Shown here one piece after another: positions 7,672 through 13,943 of a stretch of 18,121 nt of DNA. The stretch is from contig DITJ01000107.1 of NCBI GenBank assembly GCA_002422795.1, forward strand, positions 1 to 18,121. Direction: 5' to 3'. The position numbers and the translations under genes are program-made. Every line of letters starts with the position of its first letter. Positions within the stretch are counted from its first letter, which is position 1. Source of the stretch: Alphaproteobacteria bacterium UBA6187 (GTDB taxonomy: Bacteria; Pseudomonadota; Alphaproteobacteria; Rickettsiales; UBA6187). The notes beneath the pieces were generated by a model, which saw only the letters and a program-made list of their open reading frames with translations, searched no databases and had not been told where the DNA came from.

Positions 7672-8238
7672 TCAGCTGTTGAAACAATCAACCACTTTTA
7701 ATACATTATAGGCATGATTGATAGTTTTTATCGTATCATCATTGGTTTTTCCATTTAAGTCAGGGTGGTGCGCCTTGGCAAGTTCTTTGTATCTTTTCTT
7801 TATTTCCCGGATAGTTACCGGATAATCCAAATTAAGAACCTTCAATGCATCCCTAACTTGCTTTGGTAAACGTGAGATGGCGTTATTATCCTGCCTTGCC
7901 TTATAATTATCCTCAGATGCACCAAGGAAGTTTTCAAATAACTGCTTTCTTACTTCTTCAACATTATTATAATCTTTAGCACCAACGCCCATTTTCCATG
8001 TTGGCCTGTGACCGGAAAGGCTGCCCCTTTGGAAAGCGTCTATCTGCTTTTCATCCATTTTATTAAAGAAATTCCAGGATTTATTATATTCCCTTACATG
8101 CTGAAGGCAAAAATGATATCTATCCACCCGGCTCATAGATTCCTTTGGAGCCGGGAATTTTCCTTCTTCCGCGCATCCGCTCCAGGAGCAAGTTCCAGCT
8201 TCCGCATTATAATTTTTTATATTTTCAAATTGCTGCAT
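7672..8238 (-). CDS. J-domain protein with N-terminal Cys/His cluster
   Basis: The 188-residue protein ends in a J domain (about residues 136-183): LDYPVTIREIKKRYKELAK, then AHHPDLNG with the HPD motif at 158-160 that stimulates DnaK ATPase, then INHAYNVLK. The N-terminal part has Cys17, Cys22, Cys44 and His47 (CSWSGC and FCLQHV), spaced like a small metal-binding site, and a Trp/Phe-rich middle segment (WNFFNKM). This layout, with the J domain at the C-terminus, is one I know from alphaproteobacterial J-domain proteins of unassigned function. It is a co-chaperone by inference, with the client unknown. It is transcribed away from the carrier-like gene, with a 163-bp palindrome in the shared upstream region. 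Confidence 0.85.
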   Translation of the reverse strand: MQQFENIKNYNAEAGTCSWSGCAEEGKFPAPKESMSRVDRYHFCLQHVREYNKSWNFFNKMDEKQIDAFQRGSLSGHRPTWKMGVGAKDYNNVEEVRKQLFENFLGASEDNYKARQDNNAISRLPKQVRDALKVLNLDYPVTIREIKKRYKELAKAHHPDLNGKTNDDTIKTINHAYNVLKVVDCFNS

Positions 8239-8283
8239 CAGTTAAGTAATTTTAAATTTTAATTTACCAGAAGTTATCATATA

Positions 8284-8446
8284 TATACTTATTCTGTCTC
8301 GAACTGCCGATTATAATGCATCGTCTTTATTTGTTATAGGGAAAAGTTAAATATTTGAAATAGAGCTACTATTACTTCAGATTTAACTTTTTCCTATAAC
8401 AAAAAACACTTGATTCTAATCGGTAGTTTGAAACAGAATGAGTATA
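8284..8446. repeat. 163-bp nested palindromic (MITE-like) element
   Basis: Outer arms 8284-8317 and 8413-8446 are inverted copies matching at 29 of 34 positions, starting TATACTTATTCTGT and ending ACAGAATGAGTATA. Inner arms 8330-8352 and 8381-8403 match at 22 of 23, and the pairing continues weakly toward a short central loop. The whole element could fold into one long cruciform or RNA hairpin. The same terminal sequence recurs in short form at 16235-16269. It has no ORF, so it would be a non-autonomous element. It fills most of the divergent promoter region of the J-domain and carrier-like genes. Confidence 0.85.
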
Positions 8447-8478
8447 AATAAAAATAATATAATTTTGTAGTAAATTTT

Positions 8479-9381
8479 ATGCCACCTCTTGTAAATGACA
8501 AATTATCATCTTTAGATACTGCAAAAGATATTTTAATTCAATCCCTTGGAATTGCAGGCGAACAATTCACTTATGTTTTGCGCACCCTTAAACAATTTAA
8601 TCCAGGTAAAAGTTACTCCGAAAATATAAACGATAGTATAAAATCCAAGGGTATCTCTAAAACATATTTAGATGGAAGTGTTTTCACAGCATCACAAGTT
8701 GTTTCCAGGCAAGCTATTCGCGGAGGAATTATTGCTACAGCTAACCAATTAGTTCCACAAGATATAAAGGATAACCATCCTACAATAGAAAGGCATTTTG
8801 GTAATATTTCGATGATTGCCTTCGATCCATTTCCACATACATTTTTTTTAAATGCTAGAACAAAGCAGATGACATCTGCAAACAAAGTTGGCATTATTGA
8901 TGCGATTAAAAAAAATCCATTTCAAGGTTTCGTTCCTGCTGCAACATGCCAATGGATTTTCCTACCACTAATGTTGTATATAGACCAGAAAGCAAAAGAG
9001 CACTTTAAAGCCGATGACTTATCCATACCACAAAAAGCAGCCAGTGCAGCAGTGGTTTGCGCCGCCTATGTGCCTATTACTGCGCCACTTGATATGGTAA
9101 GGGTAAGAATGCAGGCGCAAAATTCAACAATAAAAACTATGGGGCAGGGGTTATCTCAATTATGGCAGGAATCACAAATAAATCCTTCAAAAATTGTCCG
9201 CTATACTAATATAAAAGGAAGGGCCGGGCTTTTACTTAACTTTTTTTCATATTCTAACGCAGGAATATCGGCAAGGTCGGTATCTAACTTCATTCCTACA
9301 CTTACTGGGATGGCAGCGATTGACTGGGTTGATAAAGTTTCTAGAAATAAGGATGAAAACGGAAGTTCTAAATCTTTTTAA
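8479..9381 (+). CDS. Mitochondrial carrier family (SLC25)-like protein
   Basis: The 300-residue protein has the length and threefold layout of mitochondrial carriers. The third repeat (about 185-285) holds a complete signature at its first helix: TAPLDMVRVRMQAQ, residues 201-214, fitting Px[DE]xx[RK]x[RK]xQ. The second repeat (about 104-176) has a degenerate form, DPFPHTFFLNARTKQM at 116-131, followed by NPFQGFVPA (aromatic-x-Gly motif). The first (about 20-95) has FTYVLRTLK with Lys38, then KGISKTYLDG at 57-66, close to the [DE]GxxxxW[KR]G motif. The first two repeats have lost key Pro/Asp residues, so transport activity is uncertain. Such proteins are rare in bacteria; the known case is Legionella LncP, an effector sent to host mitochondria. 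There is no signal peptide. The call rests on motif and spacing only. Confidence 0.6.
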   Translation: MPPLVNDKLSSLDTAKDILIQSLGIAGEQFTYVLRTLKQFNPGKSYSENINDSIKSKGISKTYLDGSVFTASQVVSRQAIRGGIIATANQLVPQDIKDNHPTIERHFGNISMIAFDPFPHTFFLNARTKQMTSANKVGIIDAIKKNPFQGFVPAATCQWIFLPLMLYIDQKAKEHFKADDLSIPQKAASAAVVCAAYVPITAPLDMVRVRMQAQNSTIKTMGQGLSQLWQESQINPSKIVRYTNIKGRAGLLLNFFSYSNAGISARSVSNFIPTLTGMAAIDWVDKVSRNKDENGSSKSF

Positions 9382-9514
9382 CATAATTAAAAACCTTGCC
9401 TGCCTTTACATTCTACCAATGGTATAGCATTTCCTAAAATCAATTCTGCAATTATTCCGTATATTTTTTGGTTTTATCATAGGGATTGCGCCTAAAAGAT
9501 GGATTGTGACACGT

Positions 9515-9603
9515 GTTCCCGCGAGGGCGGGAATCCAGGAATATTCTTAATATACAGGTGGTTATTGTATAAAAGGGCTGGATCCCCGCCTGCGCGGGGA
9601 AAC
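9515..9603. repeat. GC-rich palindromic repeat (CCCGCG...GGGAATCCAG type)
   Basis: The left arm (9515-9538) reads GTTCCCGCGAGGGCGGGAAT then CCAG. The right arm (9578-9603) is its inverse, starting CTGGATCCCCGCC. The spacer is 39 bases of AT-rich sequence. This GC-rich cousin of the TTGCGAG family is widespread in bacterial intergenic regions. It lies in the 372-bp gap between the carrier-like gene and the lipoprotein gene; apart from this and the hairpin at 9712-9748, nothing else is visible there. Confidence 0.75.
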
Positions 9604-9711
9604 GGTGCCTCAAACGCTCATTCTATAAGAATGAAAATGGGAAATGCTATATCAATTACAAGTTCTTTATTGAAAATCCTTATAATTTATATCGCATTAT
9701 TATTCTCGCGC

Positions 9712-9748
9712 GCCCATGATTAATATATACTTAATTTTAATCATGGGC
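9712..9748 (+). terminator. Hairpin with T-run directly abutting the lipoprotein start codon
   Basis: GCCCATGATTA (9712-9722) pairs perfectly with TAATCATGGGC (9738-9748). It is followed by TTTTT and at once by the ATG at 9754. By form it is an intrinsic terminator, but there is no adjacent upstream gene in this direction. It occupies the place where the ribosome site of the lipoprotein gene should be. Confidence 0.55.
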
Positions 9749-9753
9749 TTTTT

Positions 9754-9996
9754 ATGAAGATTATAAAACTTGTATCCCTTGTAATTATCCCTCTTATTTC
9801 TGCTTGCGGTGAAACCACAACAGACCGCGCACTTAGCGGTGGCGCGATAGGTGCCGGTGTAGGTGCAGTTGGCAGCACGATTACCGGCGGAAGCCCTATT
9901 ACAGGGGCAATAGTAGGCGGCGCTGCTGGCGCTGCTACAGGCGGCCTTACAAAAGAAAAAGATCTAAACTTAGGTAAGCCAATATGGCGGAAGTAG
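9754..9996 (+). CDS. Small glycine-zipper lipoprotein
   Basis: The 80-residue product has a lipoprotein signal peptide: MKIIK, a hydrophobic run, and the lipobox ISAC with Cys18 as the lipidated residue. Residues 28-64 form a glycine zipper (GGAIGAGVGAVG ... GAIVGGAAGAATGG) like those of the 17-kDa surface antigen and YMGG-type outer-membrane proteins. A basic tail (KPIWRK) follows. It is probably anchored in the outer membrane, with the glycine-rich helices packing in the membrane. Its precise function is unknown. No Shine-Dalgarno sequence is visible because a hairpin abuts the start. A strong terminator follows at 10013-10057. Confidence 0.8.
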   Translation: MKIIKLVSLVIIPLISACGETTTDRALSGGAIGAGVGAVGSTITGGSPITGAIVGGAAGAATGGLTKEKDLNLGKPIWRK

Positions 9997-10012
9997 CCAC
10001 CTATACTTTCCA

Positions 10013-10057
10013 TTTTCAATAATTATGCGTTAATCTTAGGCGCATAATTATTGAAAA
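10013..10057 (+). terminator. Strong bidirectional-type terminator after the lipoprotein gene
   Basis: A perfect 17-bp stem (10013-10029 with 10041-10057, TTTTCAATAATTATGCG and its inverse) has an 11-base loop and T-rich flanks on the downstream side. It lies 17 bases past the lipoprotein stop and isolates it from secA. Confidence 0.8.
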
Positions 10058-10178
10058 TTTTACAGTCATCTTTCTAGCAAATCCCTTCTTCCCCAAACTT
10101 ATATTTCTCACTTCCTGATGTTGTAAACTCCATACTTTACAAACCCTCTATTTGGCCATATATTGCCGGAATAAAAAT

Positions 10179-10207
10179 CTCGTGAATCGTTTATAGCGAA
10201 TCATGAG
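10179..10207 (+). promoter_or_regulatory. Imperfect inverted repeat in the secA leader
   Basis: CTCGTGAATCG (10179-10189) and CGAATCATGAG (10197-10207) pair at 9 of 11 positions around a 7-base loop, 57 bases before the secA ATG. It could be an operator or a leader hairpin. No SecM-like leader peptide was found. The rest of 10058-10264 shows no clear promoter. Confidence 0.35.
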
Positions 10208-10264
10208 CCGTAAGTTGCGAACGGAACGTGACTCACCTATTTAAAATTAAGTAAGGTATCCATA

Positions 10265-12991
10265 ATGTTCACCACTCTGGCACGAAAAATTTTCGGCACT
10301 GCTAATGATAGAATTTTAAAGTCCATCAATGCTATTATTGCGCAAGTAAATTCATTCGAGCCTGCAATAGTTGCTCTTTCAGATGTTGAGTTGCGCGCAA
10401 AAACGGAAGAATTCAAGCAGCGCCTGGAAAAAGGTGAAACAATTGATGATATATTGCCGGAAGCTTTTGCCGTTGTTCGTGAAGCTGGCAAGCGCACCTT
10501 AGGCATGCGCCATTTCGATGTGCAACTGCTCGGCGGTGTTATCCTGCATCGCGGCATGATAGCGGAAATGAAAACCGGTGAGGGTAAAACCTTAACCGAA
10601 ACATTGCCGATTTACCTTAATGCCCTTAGCGGCAAAGGTGTGCATCTGGTAACGGTAAATGATTACCTGGCAAAACGAGATTCCGAGTGGATGGGCAAGT
10701 TATACCGTTTCCTTGGCCTTACAGTTGGCTGCATAGTGCATGATCTGGATGATGAGGAGCGAAAAGCCGCTTACGCGTGCGATATAACATACGGTACTAA
10801 TAACGAATATGGCTTTGATTACTTGCGCGATAATATGAAATATTCGCGTGAGCAGATGGTGCAGCGCGGATTTAACTATGCAATTGTGGATGAGGTGGAT
10901 TCAATACTAGTTGATGAAGCACGCACGCCACTTATCATTTCCGGCCCTACCGAAGATAATTCCGAGCTTTATTATTCTGTCGATAAACTAATCCGCAAGC
11001 TTGAAAAAGGCGATTATGAAATCGATGAAAAAGCTAAAAGCGCAGTCCTTACCGATGCAGGCACGGAGAATATTGAAAAAATCCTTAAAGATGCTGGGTT
11101 ACTGCCTGCAAGCAGCACATTATATGATATTGATTCAATATCGCTTGTGCATCACGTAAACCAGGCGTTACGCGCGCATAAATTATTTACCAACGATACC
11201 GATTATATCGTTAAAGATGGCAAAGTAGTAATTATTGATGAATTTACAGGCCGCATGATGGAAGGCCGCCGCTATTCTGACGGCTTGCATCAGGCATTGG
11301 AAGCCAAGGAAAGCGTGAATGTCCAGAATGAAAACCAGACACTTGCATCAATAACATTCCAGAATTATTTCAGGCTTTATCCTAAACTTGCAGGCATGAC
11401 CGGAACCGCAATGACCGAAGCTTCAGAGTTTGCAGATATCTACAAACTGGAAGTTGTTGAAGTTCCACCAAATCTTATCGTTGTAAGAAAAGATGAGGAT
11501 GATGAAATTTACCGCACCTCGGCTGAGAAGTTTACTGCCATAATAGACGTAATAGAAGAGTGCCACAAACGCGGCCAGCCGGTTTTAGTTGGTACTATCA
11601 GCATTGAAAAATCTGAATTCATTTCAGATTTATTAAAAAAGAGGAAAATACCGCATAACGTACTGAATGCAAAACAGCATGAGCGTGAAGCGCATATTGT
11701 AGCGCAGGCCGGACGTTTAGGCGCGGTTACCATCGCCACCAATATGGCTGGCCGTGGTACTGATATTATGCTTGGTGGTAATCTGGAAATGATGCTTGCT
11801 GATGAAGCTGGCAATATAACTGATGAAACCAAATTAAAAGCTTTAGAAGATAAAATTAAGAAACAGATTGCAGCCGATAAAGAAAAAGTGAAAGAGGCGG
11901 GCGGATTATTTGTTCTTGCAACTGAACGCCATGAAAGCCGCCGTATTGATAACCAGTTGCGTGGCCGTGCAGGAAGACAGGGCGACCCAGGATTATCTAA
12001 ATTCTATCTTTCCCTTGAAGATGATTTGATGCGCATTTTCGGTTCGGACAGAATCGGCGGAATGCTGCAAAAACTAGGCTTAAAAGAAGGTGAGGCTATC
12101 ACCCACCCATGGATCAGCCGCGCTATTGCTAAAGCGCAAGAACGTGTGGAAGGCCATAACTATGAAATCCGCAAAAACCTGCTGAAATTTGATGACGTGA
12201 TGAACGATCAGCGTAAGGTTATTTACGACCAGCGTATTGGTGTTATGGAAACTGATGATGTATCAGAAACCATAAAGGATATGCGTGATGAAGTAACGGC
12301 GGAACTTGTTGCTAAATATATCCCTGAAAAATCATACCCGGAAGAATGGGATACGGAAACCCTGCATAATGAAATATTCCGCGTTTATGGCATTCACGCG
12401 CCCATTACTGAATGGGCAAAAGAAGAAGGCATTGCTGACCCGGAAATATTGCAAAGGCTGGATAAGGAAATTGATGATTTATTTGCAGCAAAAGAAGCAA
12501 ATTATAATGCTGAAATAATGCGTATGGCGGAGAAGCGTATTTTGCTTCTAACGCTTGACCAGCTTTGGAAAGAGCATCTGCTCAGCCTTGACCATTTGCG
12601 CCAGGGTATTGGCCTGCGCGCCTATGGCCAGAAAGACCCGCTTAACGAATATAAGCGCGAAGCCTTCGATATGTTCGCTGATATGCTTACCCGCATGCGT
12701 GAGGTGGTTACAGGCCGTATCGCCCATATGGAAATCGGCACCGAAAACCAGGATATGCAGCGCCTTGCCGCAGTACCTAAAATAAGCGATAAACTTCAGC
12801 AAAGCCGTATAGACCCGGCACTTATTTCAAAGAAAATGCCAGCGGTTTCCCTTGCCATGCCTAAGAAAAAAGTAAAACCTGAAGAGCGTGACGCATCTGA
12901 TATGGAAAGCTGGGGAAAAGTAGCCAGAAATGAAGCTTGCCCTTGCGGTTCCGGCAAGAAATATAAGCAGTGCCACGGTAAGCTTGATTAG
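10265..12991 (+). CDS. secA: Protein translocase ATPase subunit SecA
   Basis: The 908-residue product is a full-length SecA, the cytoplasmic motor that drives preproteins through SecYEG. NBD1 has the Walker A motif MKTGEGKT (GEGKT at 105-109) and Walker B DEVD (209-212, in IVDEVDSILVDEARTPLIIS). The preprotein cross-linking domain follows. NBD2 shows TNMAGRGTDI and HESRRIDNQLRGRAGRQGDPG, then the helical scaffold and wing domains. The C-terminal tail carries the SecB/ribosome-binding zinc site CPCGSGKKYKQCHG (Cys892, Cys894, Cys903, His904). The ATG has a TAAGG site at workable spacing. The TAG stop codon is itself the first three bases of a 147-bp palindromic element. It is a single-gene unit here, flanked by terminator-like structures on both sides. 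Confidence 0.98.
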   Translation: MFTTLARKIFGTANDRILKSINAIIAQVNSFEPAIVALSDVELRAKTEEFKQRLEKGETIDDILPEAFAVVREAGKRTLGMRHFDVQLLGGVILHRGMIAEMKTGEGKTLTETLPIYLNALSGKGVHLVTVNDYLAKRDSEWMGKLYRFLGLTVGCIVHDLDDEERKAAYACDITYGTNNEYGFDYLRDNMKYSREQMVQRGFNYAIVDEVDSILVDEARTPLIISGPTEDNSELYYSVDKLIRKLEKGDYEIDEKAKSAVLTDAGTENIEKILKDAGLLPASSTLYDIDSISLVHHVNQALRAHKLFTNDTDYIVKDGKVVIIDEFTGRMMEGRRYSDGLHQALEAKESVNVQNENQTLASITFQNYFRLYPKLAGMTGTAMTEASEFADIYKLEVVEVPPNLIVVRKDEDDEIYRTSAEKFTAIIDVIEECHKRGQPVLVGTISIEKSEFISDLLKKRKIPHNVLNAKQHEREAHIVAQAGRLGAVTIATNMAGRGTDIMLGGNLEMMLADEAGNITDETKLKALEDKIKKQIAADKEKVKEAGGLFVLATERHESRRIDNQLRGRAGRQGDPGLSKFYLSLEDDLMRIFGSDRIGGMLQKLGLKEGEAITHPWISRAIAKAQERVEGHNYEIRKNLLKFDDVMNDQRKVIYDQRIGVMETDDVSETIKDMRDEVTAELVAKYIPEKSYPEEWDTETLHNEIFRVYGIHAPITEWAKEEGIADPEILQRLDKEIDDLFAAKEANYNAEIMRMAEKRILLLTLDQLWKEHLLSLDHLRQGIGLRAYGQKDPLNEYKREAFDMFADMLTRMREVVTGRIAHMEIGTENQDMQRLAAVPKISDKLQQSRIDPALISKKMPAVSLAMPKKKVKPEERDASDMESWGKVARNEACPCGSGKKYKQCHGKLD

Positions 12992-13135
12992 GCACTGTTA
13001 GCAAATTCTACTATATCTTGCTGCAAATGGTGTTTTTCTGCGATACGGTGCTCACGTATGTCTATATACGCTGCGCTCCGTTTCTCAAAAAACACCATTT
13101 TCGCTACGTTATAGCGAATTTGCTAACAGTGCCTA
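12989..13135. repeat. 147-bp palindromic element overlapping the secA stop codon
   Basis: Perfect 20-bp inverted ends (12989-13008 and 13116-13135) begin TAGGCACTGTTAGC. A second perfect 13-bp pair lies inside: AAATGGTGTTTTT at 13025-13037 with its inverse at 13088-13100. The centre contains GGTGCTCACGTATG and TACGCTGCGCTCCG, a core that I recall from repetitive palindromes of other host-associated bacteria. The first three bases are the secA stop codon. It can act as a terminator for secA. Confidence 0.85.
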
Positions 13136-13176
13136 TGGAATGGCTACTTTTTTAAATATAGTGATTTTACTTTAAA

Positions 13177-13309
13177 ATTCCCCACTACGTCATTGCGAGG
13201 AGGCGAAGCCGACGTGGCAATCCAGAAAACTTATTAATATAATTCAGCGCCTTATAAAGAATGTCCTGGATCGCCACGCCTTTGGCTCGCGATGACGTAG
13301 TGGGGAATT
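13177..13309. repeat. Palindromic intergenic repeat, TTGCGAG...AATCCAG family (copy 2)
   Basis: The left arm (from 13177) runs ATTCCCCACTACGTCATTGC then GAG and on to GCAATCCAG near 13225. The right arm (CCTGGATCGCCACGCC from 13265 to TAGTGGGGAAT at 13309) is its near-perfect inverse. Weak complementarity extends outward on both sides (about 13155-13176 with 13310-13325). It is the same family as 3251-3338. In the remaining part of this 500-bp gap (13330-13493) I see only degenerate repeat-like sequence and no gene. Confidence 0.8.
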
Positions 13310-13493
13310 CTTAAGTGAAGCTACTTAAGGCACAACGTCATCGCTATGATCCGAAACATCAGTGAGCGCGAGGTGGTGATCCATCTTTTCTTCGTGCGCA
13401 ATGAAGTGCGACTCGTCGCAATAAAATCTTGCCAGTTGCTTACTATGCAAAAGTGTACGTTGCCTAAAAAGCTAAGCAGGAATTAAATAAATC

Positions 13494-13943
13494 CTACTTC
13501 CTGCTCAATCTTTGGCTAATAAAATGATCCAGCGATGCTTTACCAGCGCCACATATAGCGAGCCAGGTAAATATAGCAAAATAGGCTGCCTCTTCAAAAC
13601 CCAGCAATGTTTCTAGCGAATCAATATCATCCCACTTAGCGGAGGTAATGGCAACCAACATCACCACGGCAAGTGCGCCACCACTGATGCGAGTGAAAAG
13701 GCCAAGTATTAGAAATAGGCCGCCGAAACATTCTATTCCTGATGCAAGTGGTGTCATAATTTGTGGGAATGGAATGCCCCAACCGGTAAATAGCTCAATC
13801 ATCCTAGGTAAATTATTCAGTTTCGTCCAGCCTGTGAGCATAAACACATAGCCAACGATTATGCGTGCAACCAGAGGCCCTGCCCATAAAAAATGTGAGG
13901 CAATACGTTCTGGCCAGTTGATAAGAAATTGTATTATTTTCAT
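13494..13943 (-). CDS. doxX: DoxX-family membrane protein (bufferin operon, BufD-type)
   Basis: The 149-residue protein has four predicted membrane helices (roughly 24-40, 66-84, 88-102, 117-132) and the DoxX pattern: ARIIVGYVFMLTGWTKL near the N-terminus, GIECFGGLFLILGLFTRISG in the middle. DoxX proteins are quinone-pathway-associated membrane proteins of mostly unknown chemistry, and one is the usual last member (BufD) of bufferin operons. The ATG overlaps the TGA of the upstream fused gene (ATGA, 13940-13943), and an AAAAAAGGAAG site precedes it, so the two are translationally coupled. Function in the operon is unproven; it may supply electrons or help the modification or metal response at the membrane. 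Confidence 0.85.
   Translation of the reverse strand: MKIIQFLINWPERIASHFLWAGPLVARIIVGYVFMLTGWTKLNNLPRMIELFTGWGIPFPQIMTPLASGIECFGGLFLILGLFTRISGGALAVVMLVAITSAKWDDIDSLETLLGFEEAAYFAIFTWLAICGAGKASLDHFISQRLSRK

Noticed and set aside
9499..9723. Plus-strand ORF of 74 codons between the carrier-like gene and the lipoprotein gene
   Set aside because: It is created by the GC-rich palindromic repeat (residues such as CSREGGNPG and GSPPARGN are typical repeat translations) and lacks a ribosome site.
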